64,000 nucleotides of DNA, from contig CAVSII010000007.1 in the NCBI GenBank assembly GCA_963727955.1, positions 124,001 to 188,000 on the forward strand, written 5' to 3'. A program made the position numbers and the translations under genes. Positions 9,062 to 17,657 of this stretch are shown here, one piece after another; within the stretch, counting starts at the first letter, position 1, and every line of letters begins with the position of its first letter. Source of the stretch: Bog-756 sp963727955 (GTDB lineage: Bacteria > Actinomycetota > Acidimicrobiia > Acidimicrobiales > RAAP-2). Under the pieces are notes generated by a model, which was not told where the DNA came from, did no database searches, and was given only the letters and a program-made list of their open reading frames with translations.

Positions 9062-10060
9062 TCAGCGCAGGGCCACCGGGTTGACGGGAGACCCCAGGCC
9101 GTTGGTGAACGGCAAAGGAGTGGCGTCAAGCAGGAAGCCGTAACGGCCGTCTGAGGCGCAAGCCTCAGCTAACTCGTCTAGAAACCAGTTCTGACCTTGG
9201 GTCATCCCCATCTCGACCAGGTGAAGCAGATGAACGGGGAGGTAGAGGTCTTCCGATTCGCACGGGTAGACCTCGAGCACCATGGTGTCGGTAGCCACCG
9301 CGGCCACGTCGCGGGCGTGGAACCACTCGGCGGTGCCCACGGTCAGACCGGGCGACGGCCAGGTGTAGGCGACCAGGTCACGCACGGCCTCCGCTCCGCC
9401 GATCCCGGGTCGCCGGCCAAGGGCCAGATGGGCCATCTGCCCAGTTCGGACGAGCACCACATCCCCGGGTTCGACGGTCACACCACCGAACGCGCACGCC
9501 ACGTCGAGGTCGTCGGCCGATATCGGATATCCGGGGTCGAGGAGGTCGCAACCCTTGGCTCGGGCCACATCGAGGAGCACCCCCCGCGAGACGAGGGACT
9601 TTACCTGGTGGATCCCCAATTGTGAGGCCCCGTTCTCCGTGACGGTGGAAGCGGAGTACCCGTTGTAGAGAACGGGTCCTTCCGGCCCGGCACCGTAGGA
9701 AACGTGGGCCAATCCGTCCCAGTGGGTGGCGCACTGAAGGGCCATGGTGACCAGATCCTCGGACGAGGCGATCCACGAGGGATCCGCGCTGAGGGGGTTG
9801 TTGATACATATCATCGTTCGATTCGGATTCACCCGGCCCGGGACGAACCCCATCTGAATGCCCTCGTCGGCGGACAGGGGAAGGCCCAGGGCGTAGGCGG
9901 TCCCGGTTTGGACCGACGCCACGCCCCGGAGCCTGGCTGCTTCGTCGACGAAATTGAGCGTTCCTACCTGGTCATCGGGTCCCCATCGTCCCCAATTGGA
10001 GACTCGGGCTGCGATTTCCGTAAAGGCCACCGGGATAGCGCTGGAGACGGGTACAGGCAC
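9062..10060 (-). CDS. Cyclase family protein (PF04199-type, kynurenine formamidase fold)
   Basis: Metal-dependent hydrolase of the cyclase/KynB superfamily, 332 residues. The variant metal-site motif is THWDGLAHV near residues 112-120, followed by YNGYS, both typical of the larger bacterial cyclase subgroup. The family's catalytic histidine region appears later (GTAEWFHARDVAAVATDT). Members hydrolyse amides or lactones; the substrate here is not predictable. The start is a GTG at 10060. The gene stands alone between a tetR gene and the divergent CAP-domain lipoprotein. The C-terminus (LPFTNGLGSPVNPVAL) is characteristic of the family and confirms the end. Confidence 0.85.
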   Translation of the reverse strand: MPVPVSSAIPVAFTEIAARVSNWGRWGPDDQVGTLNFVDEAARLRGVASVQTGTAYALGLPLSADEGIQMGFVPGRVNPNRTMICINNPLSADPSWIASSEDLVTMALQCATHWDGLAHVSYGAGPEGPVLYNGYSASTVTENGASQLGIHQVKSLVSRGVLLDVARAKGCDLLDPGYPISADDLDVACAFGGVTVEPGDVVLVRTGQMAHLALGRRPGIGGAEAVRDLVAYTWPSPGLTVGTAEWFHARDVAAVATDTMVLEVYPCESEDLYLPVHLLHLVEMGMTQGQNWFLDELAEACASDGRYGFLLDATPLPFTNGLGSPVNPVALR

Positions 10061-10192
10061 GGATCTGGTTTACCTCATGCGGGCAACAGTTTTGGCCGTT
10101 TCGCGCCGATAGGGGAAGAGTGCGAGGTCGCGTCGTGACTGGAGTTGGGCCGCCCTCAGATGCCAGACTGACAGCGAAAGGGGCCACCGACC

Positions 10193-11797
10193 GTGGATGA
10201 AAAGTCAGTGAAGGCCGGCCTGGGCCCGGTCGCGAGGCGCGTCAGCCCACCTCCGGTGGGCACGGGATCGACCCACTCCGGTCGGTCCCGCTTCCGCATC
10301 TGGCGTCGAATCGCCACTGTGGCGGCTGTCGGCTCGATGCTCACCCTCTTCGGGTGCTCCAACTCCCTGCAGGGTTCTCCTGCATCCCATTCAGGCTCGT
10401 CGCGGTCGGGCAAGACAACCGGCGAGGAGACACTGGCCGGAGTCCAGTACCTGTACTCCGAAGACATGGTGGCCCGGGTCAATGCCGAACGGGCGGCCCG
10501 CTCCACGGCAACGGCCCCGGTTCCTCAGCTTCAGGTCAATCCGTCCTTGCAGGCGGAGGCCCAGGCGTGGTCGGCCCATCTGGCCTCGACCGGAACGGTC
10601 GCCGACCCCTCACTCTCGACGTGCGGCGGATCGCCGGGTCAGGTGTGCGCTTTTGCGGCCAACTCCGGCTCTTCGGGTTACGGCTTCTGGCCGGGCGACG
10701 GCTCTGATGGCACGGACGGTGACTTCATGGCATCGGTCGCCCACCGCCAGAACGAACTCGGTGCTGCCTACCAGTACATCGGCGTCGGTGTCACCTGCGC
10801 CGACAATCAAGCATGGACGGTCGAGATCTTCGGCTACTCGCTCGCTCAGGAGTTGTCGGCTGCCAATCGCCAGTCGGCCCAGCAAGCGGTGCAGGGCGAC
10901 CCGGTGCCGCAGACGCCGATGGTGGCGGGGACGCCGTCCGGCGACCCGGTGTACTGCCCGGGACAGACCTACGGGCCTCACGGCGAAGTCACGGCTACCG
11001 GTGGTCAGTACCCCTATCCCAACGCCGTGCCGACCGTTCCCGGTGAGCCCGGAACGGCACAGGCCACGGTGGTTGGCATGGCTGCCACTCCTGGTGCGGC
11101 CGGCTACTGGCTGGCCCGGGCGGACGGGTCGATCGACACTTTCGGTGATGCTGTCAACTACGGATCGATGGCCGGGCAGATACTCAACGCCCCCATCACC
11201 CACATCGTGGCCACCCCTGACGGCAAGGGCTACTGGCTGGTCGGCTCCGATGGAGGAATCTTCGCCTTCGGCGACGCCGGCTTCTTTGGATCGATGGGCG
11301 GCCATCTACTCAACGCGCCGGTGGTGGACCTGGCCCCGACCGCCGACGGAAGGGGCTACTGGTTGGTGGCCGCCGACGGAGGGATCTTCGCCTTCGGCGA
11401 CGCCCGCTTCCACGGGTCAATGGGGGGTCATTCGCTGGATGCGCCGATCGTCGGGATGGCTGCCGACAACAACACCGGGGGCTACTGGCTGGTGGGCTCG
11501 GACGGAGGAATCTTTGCCATGGATGCGCCCTTCGACGGATCGACCGGAGGCATCAAACTCAATCAGCCGGTGAACGGAATGTCCGCCACCCCCAGCGGGA
11601 AGGGCTACTGGCTGGTGGCCAACGACGGTGCCATCTTCGCCTTCGGCAACGCTCCGTTTGAGGGGAGCACCGGAGGCATGAACCTGGTCGCACCCGTGGT
11701 CGGGATGACACCCGACTCGCAGACGGGTGGCTACTGGCTGGTGGGGAGCGACGGAGGGGTGTTCGCCTTCAACTCGCCGTTCCTCGGGTCGCGCTGA
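10193..11797 (+). CDS. Secreted CAP-domain lipoprotein with six C-terminal YWLV repeats
   Basis: The N-terminus is basic, then hydrophobic (ATVAAVGSMLTLFGC), ending in a plausible lipobox LFGC near residue 55, so it is probably anchored outside the cell. Residues about 85-230 resemble a CAP/SCP domain: helix VNAERAARS, SLQAEAQAWSAHLAS, and a late conserved GVGVTC segment. From about 285 to the end there are six repeats of roughly 42 residues with the pattern GKGYWLVGSDGGIFAFGDA followed by GSMGG. The repeat array ends exactly at the C-terminus. The same repeat ends two other proteins of this window. I infer a beta-propeller-like surface module. The start is a GTG at 10193 with a GAAAGGGG ribosome site about ten bases upstream. 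Confidence 0.82.
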   Translation: MDEKSVKAGLGPVARRVSPPPVGTGSTHSGRSRFRIWRRIATVAAVGSMLTLFGCSNSLQGSPASHSGSSRSGKTTGEETLAGVQYLYSEDMVARVNAERAARSTATAPVPQLQVNPSLQAEAQAWSAHLASTGTVADPSLSTCGGSPGQVCAFAANSGSSGYGFWPGDGSDGTDGDFMASVAHRQNELGAAYQYIGVGVTCADNQAWTVEIFGYSLAQELSAANRQSAQQAVQGDPVPQTPMVAGTPSGDPVYCPGQTYGPHGEVTATGGQYPYPNAVPTVPGEPGTAQATVVGMAATPGAAGYWLARADGSIDTFGDAVNYGSMAGQILNAPITHIVATPDGKGYWLVGSDGGIFAFGDAGFFGSMGGHLLNAPVVDLAPTADGRGYWLVAADGGIFAFGDARFHGSMGGHSLDAPIVGMAADNNTGGYWLVGSDGGIFAMDAPFDGSTGGIKLNQPVNGMSATPSGKGYWLVANDGAIFAFGNAPFEGSTGGMNLVAPVVGMTPDSQTGGYWLVGSDGGVFAFNSPFLGSR

Positions 11798-11890
11798 CCT
11801 TCGGGGGCTTTCCTCGGATTCGAACGAAGCTGGTCGATTGTGAGACGAAGGGCTCCTTTTGGGGAGCTCGCTTAGGCCATACGCCGTCAG

Positions 11891-11978
11891 GTGACCGCGC
11901 CGAACTGTGACGCCAACCGGTGACGCGCCGAACCACTGACGCGCCGAACCGTGACGCCGACCGGTGACGCGCCGAACC
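11891..11978. repeat. Degenerate tandem repeat of GTGACGCGCCGAACC
   Basis: Five to six imperfect copies of a 12-16 bp unit (GTGACGCGCCGAACC and shortened GTGACGCCGACC) fill the gap between two convergent genes. No open frame or clear terminator is seen in the 197-bp gap apart from a weak hairpin near 11848-11868. Confidence 0.65.
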
Positions 11979-11994
11979 GCTCAGGCGATCCCGT

Positions 11995-13464
11995 TCAACT
12001 TGACCAGATGATCGACTGCATCTCCGAGTAGGCCTCGAGCCCGGTGTCGCCACCGTCACGGCCTATGCCGCTCATCTTGAAGCCACCGAAGGGAGCATCC
12101 ATGTTCCTCTGCGCGGTGTTGATGCCGACGTGCCCGGCTCGGAGAAGCTTGGCCACCCGGAAGGCGCGAGGAGTATCCGACGAGAACACGTAGTCGTACA
12201 GACCGAACTCCGAGTCGTTGGCGATGGCGATGCCCTCTTCCTCGTCGTCGAAAGGGATGGCCACCACCACCGGGCCGAAGATCTCCTCCCGGGCCACCGT
12301 GATGTCGTTGGTTCCCAGCACCAGCGTCGGCTCCACGTAGTAGCCGGTGGGCAGAGTCTCCGGCCGGCCGCCGCCGACAACCACCTCGCCCTCCTTGCGA
12401 CCGGTTTCGATGTAGTCGAGAACCCGCTGCTGCTGGGCTGCCGAAATGAGCGGCCCCACCACGGTCGACGCCTCGGTGGGATCGCCTACCTTGAGCACGC
12501 CGGCGAACTGGGTGAGCCCGGCGACCACCTGGTCGAAGATGCTCCGATGGATGATGGCCCGCGTGGGAGCGGTGCAGATCTGTCCGGAATGGAACGCCCA
12601 CACCGAGCCGATGGCGGCGACGACGCCTTTGATGTCTGCATCCTCGAACACCACGGCCGCCCCTTTGCCACCCAGTTCCATGAGCATGCGTTTCATGGTC
12701 GGAGCCCCGGCGGCGGCAATGCGCTGGCCCACGGCCGTGGACCCGGTGAAGGAGACCATGTCCACGTCGGGGGTGCTGGTGAGGGTCGACGCCGGCTCGG
12801 GGCTCTGGGAGTTGATGATGTTGATGACCCCGGGAGGGAAACCCACCTCGTCGAGCACACGGGCCATCTCGATGACGGCCAGGGGGTCCTGAGGAGCAGG
12901 TTTCATGATCACGGTGTTGCCCATGGCCAGAGCGGGCGCCACCTTGCCAGCCATGTTGGTCATGGGGAAGTTGTAGCTGGCGATGGCGGTCACGACCCCG
13001 ACCGGCTGACGGTAGGCCAGAGCACTGATCAGTCCACCCGGCGCCAGTGGCGTGGCCGCGGAGACAATGGGCGGGAGCATGCGCTCCTGGACGTGGCTTA
13101 TGTCCTGCGAGTAGCGGTCAAAGCGGGCTGCACTGACGGGAACCTGCATGCGGGATCCCACCGATGCGGTGGCCCCCGTTTCGGCGATGACCAGGGGGAC
13201 GAGCTCGTCGTTCTTCGCTCGGATAGCGGCGGCCGCCTTCTTCAGGAGAGCCAGCCGCTCCTCCACCGGGGTGGCGGACCAGGCCGGGAAGGCCTCCTTG
13301 GCCGCCGCCGCGGCGGCGTTGGCGTCATCCACCGACGCGTTCGGGGCCTGACCGACCACCTGTTCGGTGGCAGGGTTGATGATGTTGTAGGTGCCGTCGC
13401 CGGCCTCAACCCACCTGCCGCCGATGAGCAGCTTTGTCTCGTCCTTGGTGATCTGAGCTCCCAT
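11995..13464 (-). CDS. NAD(P)-dependent aldehyde dehydrogenase
   Basis: Oxidises an aldehyde to a carboxylate; complete at 489 residues. The cofactor motif FTGSTAVG is at 239-246, the general base is Glu263 in MELGGKG and the nucleophile is Cys297 in GQICTAPTR. The substrate cannot be assigned, but the sequence resembles the actinobacterial class often found in terpene and steroid clusters. A 15-bp palindrome of the regulon motif lies about 95-109 bases upstream of the start, so it is likely co-regulated with the acyl-CoA genes. The divergent side has no clear gene before the amidohydrolase. Confidence 0.93.
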   Translation of the reverse strand: MGAQITKDETKLLIGGRWVEAGDGTYNIINPATEQVVGQAPNASVDDANAAAAAAKEAFPAWSATPVEERLALLKKAAAAIRAKNDELVPLVIAETGATASVGSRMQVPVSAARFDRYSQDISHVQERMLPPIVSAATPLAPGGLISALAYRQPVGVVTAIASYNFPMTNMAGKVAPALAMGNTVIMKPAPQDPLAVIEMARVLDEVGFPPGVINIINSQSPEPASTLTSTPDVDMVSFTGSTAVGQRIAAAGAPTMKRMLMELGGKGAAVVFEDADIKGVVAAIGSVWAFHSGQICTAPTRAIIHRSIFDQVVAGLTQFAGVLKVGDPTEASTVVGPLISAAQQQRVLDYIETGRKEGEVVVGGGRPETLPTGYYVEPTLVLGTNDITVAREEIFGPVVVAIPFDDEEEGIAIANDSEFGLYDYVFSSDTPRAFRVAKLLRAGHVGINTAQRNMDAPFGGFKMSGIGRDGGDTGLEAYSEMQSIIWSS

Positions 13465-13558
13465 TGCCGGGGTCCCCTTTCATGCTCGTGGATCGCCATG
13501 GATCCCCTGGCAGCCGTGCTCGGTCGCCGTATGTCAGTGGTGGTGTCGCCAGGAGAAT

Positions 13559-13573
13559 CTGACGCCTCGTCAG
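13559..13573. promoter_or_regulatory. Candidate operator CTGACGCCTCGTCAG (regulon motif, site 1)
   Basis: Inverted repeat with 6-bp arms CTGACG/CGTCAG around CCT, upstream of the aldehyde dehydrogenase. It matches four other sites in the window at 15542, 22228, 30378 and 41160. Confidence 0.6.
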
Positions 13574-13724
13574 CAGTGTAGGTCGTCAGTGTCGAAACGG
13601 CAGATCGCGTGTGGTGACGGCGACCCGGTACGGCTGTGCTTCTGCCGTCAGGTGTGGCCGTCGTCGGCCGCCGCCTCTCTCGTCAGGAGTGCCTCTGTCG
13701 GCGAACAGTCCGTCGTCGCCCCGG

Positions 13725-15458
13725 TCAGACCTCGTCCATCGACGGGTCGACGGTCACCGTGTCCTGACCTGACTTGAGCAGGACCCCCGGGAGGTTGCCG
13801 GTGGGCTTGCCGTCGGCAATGGTCTCGATCCCGTTGACCAGTACCCGGACCACTCCGATGGCATCGGCGATGAGCCGGGGGCTACCGCCCGGAAGGTCGT
13901 GGACCAGCGTGGCCGGCTCGGAGCCAACGGTCTCGGGGTCGAAGACGAACAGGTCGGCGCACAGTCCTTCGGTGATCAGACCCCGGTCGTGCAGACCGAA
14001 GAGCTCGGCTGGCTCTTGGGTCATCATGTGGATGGCCTGCCCCAGGGGCACCAGCTTCCGCTTCCGTAGGCAGTCGCCCAGGAACGACGTGGGGTAGTTG
14101 GAGCCGCACATCCGGTCGAGGTGCGCTCCGGCGTCCGAGCCGCCCACCATGGCCCCGGGATCGTTCCACACCTCCACCCGGGCGGCCCAGGAGGCGTCGT
14201 CCCCGTCGGAGGCCTTGGGCCACAGGACCGTCCTGAGTTCGTCGGCGATGACCAGGTCGAGCAGCGCGTCGAAGGGGGGCTTGCCCTGTTCCTCGGCGAT
14301 CGACCCAACGTCGCGCCAGCTGTAGCCCTCGTTTTCGGGGGCGAAGGTGTCCCCGATGATGTAGTTGGCCCAGTGGGACAGGCGACGGAACACACCGGCC
14401 CCCTCTGAGTGGGCCAGTTCGTCCAGCTGATCCCGGACGGCGGGGTCGGAGAGCTTCTCGATGCGCTGCTCCACCGGCAGACCCATGACGTCGCCCCAGC
14501 CGGGGATGAGGAAGAGGGCGCAGTGCGTCCTGAAGCTCATGTTCATGGGCACCAGGGTGGGCATGGTCAGAGCCACAATGCGGCCGCCTGCCTCGGCGGC
14601 CCGGGCCGAGGCCTCGAGCTGGCGGGTTGTCTTGTCCGGCGTACGTGAGTCGACGGTCAGCAGGTTCCAGTTGAGGGGGCGCCGGGCCGTCGTGGTCATG
14701 GCCACCATCAGATCGATCTCGTCATCCGTGAAGGTGTCGAGACAGCCGTTGGTGATGTACTCGAGGGTGGTGCCCGGATGATCACGCACCACTTCACAGA
14801 AGGCCAACATCTCGCGGCGGTCGGCATTACGGGACGAGATGGGTTTGCCGTCGCCGTCCGAATGGGTGCGGGACTGGGAGGACGAGAATCCCAGCCCTCC
14901 GGCCTGCAGCGACTCGGCCAGCAGGCGGGACATCTCGGCCACCTCGTCCTCGGTGGCCACCTCGGCTCCCCTCTCGTCGCCCATCACCCACCGGCGCAGG
15001 GCACAGTGCCCGACCAGGAAGCCGGCATTGACACCGAGGTTGCCCTCCAGCTTGCCCAGGTAGTCGGCGAAACTGGTCCAGTCCCAGGGCAGGCCGTTCT
15101 CCAGCGCCACCAAGGGCATTCCCTCCACCTTGGCCATCATCCGCCTGATGTAGTCGTGATCCTCGGACTTGATGGGGGCCAAGGTGAAACCGCAGTTGCC
15201 ACCGATCACGGTCGTCACGCCGTGGAGGTTCGACGGTGATGCTGTGGGGTCCCAGAACAGCTGGGCGTCGTAGTGGGTGTGCGGATCGATGATGCCGGGT
15301 GCCACGACCAGACCCTCGGCATCGAGTTCGGTGGCACCCTTTTCGTCCACCTGGCCGACGGCCACGATCTTTCCGTGGCGGATGCCCACGTCGGCCCGGC
15401 GGCCGGGGGACCCGGTGCCGTCGACGACCAGGCCGTTGCGGATCACGTAGTCGAGCAT
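13725..15458 (-). CDS. N-acyl-D-amino-acid deacylase family amidohydrolase
   Basis: Metal-dependent amidohydrolase (D-aminoacylase/dihydroorotase-like TIM barrel) of 577 residues. The metal-site motif PHTHYDAQLFWDP lies near residues 58-70, the NCGFTLAP segment follows, and the late aspartate is in GGSDAGAHLDRM. The C-terminal beta domain ends with ADLFVFDPETV and VLVNGIETI. The frame is open to 15539, but the ATG at 15458 has a GGGAGG about eight bases upstream and gives the canonical start MLDYVIRNGLVVDGTG. The true substrate of such actinobacterial members is often not a D-amino acid. A regulon-motif palindrome lies 84-98 bases upstream. Confidence 0.9.
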   Translation of the reverse strand: MLDYVIRNGLVVDGTGSPGRRADVGIRHGKIVAVGQVDEKGATELDAEGLVVAPGIIDPHTHYDAQLFWDPTASPSNLHGVTTVIGGNCGFTLAPIKSEDHDYIRRMMAKVEGMPLVALENGLPWDWTSFADYLGKLEGNLGVNAGFLVGHCALRRWVMGDERGAEVATEDEVAEMSRLLAESLQAGGLGFSSSQSRTHSDGDGKPISSRNADRREMLAFCEVVRDHPGTTLEYITNGCLDTFTDDEIDLMVAMTTTARRPLNWNLLTVDSRTPDKTTRQLEASARAAEAGGRIVALTMPTLVPMNMSFRTHCALFLIPGWGDVMGLPVEQRIEKLSDPAVRDQLDELAHSEGAGVFRRLSHWANYIIGDTFAPENEGYSWRDVGSIAEEQGKPPFDALLDLVIADELRTVLWPKASDGDDASWAARVEVWNDPGAMVGGSDAGAHLDRMCGSNYPTSFLGDCLRKRKLVPLGQAIHMMTQEPAELFGLHDRGLITEGLCADLFVFDPETVGSEPATLVHDLPGGSPRLIADAIGVVRVLVNGIETIADGKPTGNLPGVLLKSGQDTVTVDPSMDEV

Positions 15459-15541
15459 GTGGTGTCCTCCCAGGGTGAGACGGCGACGCATCGGTGTCGG
15501 TTGAGGACCTGGCCCCTCGCTCGGAGGAACTCGATCCACAC

Positions 15542-15556
15542 CTGACAGACCGTCAG
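15542..15556. promoter_or_regulatory. Candidate operator CTGACAGACCGTCAG (regulon motif, site 2)
   Basis: Near-perfect 15-bp inverted repeat (CTGAC/GTCAG arms) upstream of the D-aminoacylase-type gene. It is of the same type as the sites at 13559, 22228, 30378 and 41160. Confidence 0.6.
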
Positions 15557-15721
15557 TTTACGGTACCGACAGGTGAGGCCGCTGGCCCGGCTCCCGGACG
15601 GAGGCCCTGCTCGGGGCCGGGAGGGCCGGACGGTCGATGGTAGTTTCCGACGATCGACCACCATTGGTTCCAAAATCACCTTCTTCCCACCGTCGTCATC
15701 CTCCTGGGCGCAGGGCTCCTG

Positions 15722-16513
15722 GTGCGGCTCGCCCACTGGCTCGGGCGTCGCCGTCGGCTATGGATCGACGGCCAGATCCGCAAAGAGATTGAGGCCGGTT
15801 CGCTCGCACCCGAGAACCTCAAACGGGCGCGGGGTGTGAGTGAGGCGCTGGAGTGGGCAGTGGTGGCTCTCACCTATTTCGTCGGGGTCATACTGGCTCT
15901 TGACCGACTGGGCCTGCCGCTGACCACACTGGTCGCCCCGGCCACCGTGGTGGGCATCGGCCTCGGCTTCGGGGCCCAGCAGATGGTGGGGGACCTGCTC
16001 GCCGGCTTCTTCCTCTTCGCCGAGCATCAGTTCGCCTTCGGTGACGTGATCCGCCTATCGATTCCGGGTCAGACGACGGGCATCACCGGTACGGTCGAGG
16101 AACTGACTCTCCGAGTGACCAAGATCCGGACAGCCCAGGGCGAGCTGGTGGTGGTGCCCAACAGCGCCCTCCGTCAAGTCACCAACCTGTCCAAAGACTG
16201 GTCACGGGCGGTCATCGACATCCCGGTGTCGGTGACCGAGGACCTCGATCAGGTGACCGCCCTTCTGAAAGAGGTGGTGGGGCGCATGGCAGCCGACCCC
16301 GAATGGAAGGACCTGCTCCTGGGCTCCCCCGTAGTGGCCGGGGTCGAGACCATCGACGTGGGCTACGTGCAGCTGCGTCTCATCGCCAGAACGTTGCCCG
16401 GTCGTCAGTTCGAGGTGGCACGCGAGATACGACTGCGGGCGGCCACCGCCCTACGGTCGGCCGGCGTGATGTCGCCTTCGATCGGTGACGCGACCCCGGC
16501 GGCGTCGGAGTGA
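15722..16513 (+). CDS. MscS family mechanosensitive ion channel
   Basis: Small-conductance mechanosensitive channel in the inner membrane. The pore helix is ATVVGIGLGFGAQQMVGDLLAGF, the Gly/Ala-packed TM3 of the family, followed by the beta domain (GDVIRL, GTVEELTLRVTKIRTAQGELVVVPNS) and the alpha/beta C-terminus. The GTG at 15722 is the first ordinary start, but it would cut into a membrane helix. The same frame is open back to 15644 and encodes the hydrophobic LLPTVVILLGAGLL just before it. An ATG at 15637 lies one base out of frame, so a shift in 15640-15680 or an unusual start is likely. The stop overlaps the next gene by four bases. Confidence 0.87.
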   Translation: MRLAHWLGRRRRLWIDGQIRKEIEAGSLAPENLKRARGVSEALEWAVVALTYFVGVILALDRLGLPLTTLVAPATVVGIGLGFGAQQMVGDLLAGFFLFAEHQFAFGDVIRLSIPGQTTGITGTVEELTLRVTKIRTAQGELVVVPNSALRQVTNLSKDWSRAVIDIPVSVTEDLDQVTALLKEVVGRMAADPEWKDLLLGSPVVAGVETIDVGYVQLRLIARTLPGRQFEVAREIRLRAATALRSAGVMSPSIGDATPAASE

Positions 16514-17226
16514 GCATCGGCTCGGGTGGCGGGTCCGCCGGCTCGGGCGGTGGCACCGACGGCGCGGGGGAGAACGGCGCGGCAGAGGGCGGCGCAGTGG
16601 AGAAGAGCGCGGCAGAGGGGGGCACGGCAGAGAAGAGTTCGACGGACGCGACCGGTGAGCCGACCTCGGTGGACGCTCTTGGCAACGCTACCGAACGTGT
16701 CCCTTCGGCTCGGGCGGCGGGCTCCCCTCCCGGTTCGCCGGTCTCAGGCGACAAGGGCGCCGCCGAGCAGGAGAGTAGGCACAAACCCTTGTTCGGCTTC
16801 ATGTCCCTCCCGGTCAGCCGGCACGTTCCCATCCGGAGGTCCACCCTGCTCATGGCCGTGGCCTTCGTGGGATTTGGGACTCTGCTCTATCTCCATCCAC
16901 CGCAGTCCACCAGCGGAGGAGCCGTTTTCAAGGGTTCGGACGGCCAGACGTACTTCGTGCCCGGTGCGGTCAGTGCTTCGACGACTACCACCACGACAAG
17001 CACAACGACCACGACCACTCGACCGCACGCTGCGGGGACAACGACAACGACGTCGCCCCCCGCTCCCTCCGGTTCCACCACGGCACCATTCGGATCCACC
17101 ACTACGACTACGGCTCCCAACATCCCGACGACGACTACGACGACCACCACCGTCCCGAGATCGACGACCACGTCGACGCTCGGATCGACGAGCACCTCAT
17201 CGAGCTCGACAACAACCTCACCCTGA
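16510..17226 (+). CDS. Single-pass membrane protein with Gly/Ala-rich head and Thr-rich external tail
   Basis: Unrecognised 238-residue protein translationally coupled to the MscS channel (GTGA overlap). Residues 1-85 are Gly/Ser/Ala/Glu-rich and predicted cytoplasmic. A basic patch, RHVPIRR, precedes one membrane helix (STLLMAVAFVGFGTLLYL, about 116-133). A short segment, VFKGSDGQTYFVPGAV, follows, and then about 80 residues of almost pure Thr/Ser with Pro and Gly. The tail resembles cell-wall-spanning, possibly glycosylated linkers. Coupling to MscS suggests an accessory of the channel, but no domain supports a specific job. The next gene is convergent. Confidence 0.6.
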   Translation: MSIGSGGGSAGSGGGTDGAGENGAAEGGAVEKSAAEGGTAEKSSTDATGEPTSVDALGNATERVPSARAAGSPPGSPVSGDKGAAEQESRHKPLFGFMSLPVSRHVPIRRSTLLMAVAFVGFGTLLYLHPPQSTSGGAVFKGSDGQTYFVPGAVSASTTTTTTSTTTTTTRPHAAGTTTTTSPPAPSGSTTAPFGSTTTTTAPNIPTTTTTTTTVPRSTTTSTLGSTSTSSSSTTTSP

Positions 17227-17279
17227 GACGTCATCTGCCGGAGACGGCGAGGGACCAGCTGGGAGTGGCGCTGGGGTGC

Positions 17280-17657
17280 CTATCCTGACGGAGCCGAATG
17301 GGTGGACGCGGGCGGAGCGGAATACGTCCGAGTCGGAGCTGTCTGAACCGACGGGGCCGACGGGGCCGACGGGACAAACGGGGTTGACGGGGTTGAGCGA
17401 GCCGACTGGGCGGACAGGGAACCCGTCGGCTGCGGTAGGCCTGCCGGCGACGGCCAGGAGTCGGCATGGGAGTGGGGGTGGGGGTGGGTCGGGAGGGTGG
17501 TCGTAGGTGACGCCGGCAGGAGTCGATTGAAGGCTCTGGTCTCGTTGTCGAAACTGGGCTTGGCCTTGGTCAAGGTGACCACGTCTGCTCCCACCATGAC
17601 CGCCACCACGACAAGAGCCACCATGGCGGTGAGCAGAAGCCGCATGCGGCGCGTCAC
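17280..17657 (-). CDS. Small membrane-anchored Ser/Pro-rich protein, last gene of the dehydrogenase operon
   Basis: Unrecognised 125-residue protein. The GTG start at 17657 overlaps the stop of the LLM oxidoreductase by four bases (GTGA), which is why I choose it over the much longer open frame that would run inside that enzyme gene. Residues 5-24 (MRLLLTAMVALVVVAVMVGA) form a membrane anchor or uncleaved signal. A short charged part, TKAKPSFDNETRAFNRLLP, follows. The rest is Thr/His/Ser/Pro/Ala-rich low complexity (TLPTHPHPHSHADS, then SAPSAPSV-like repeats). No conserved domain is seen. Confidence 0.55.
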   Translation of the reverse strand: MTRRMRLLLTAMVALVVVAVMVGADVVTLTKAKPSFDNETRAFNRLLPASPTTTLPTHPHPHSHADSWPSPAGLPQPTGSLSAQSARSTPSTPFVPSAPSAPSVQTAPTRTYSAPPASTHSAPSG

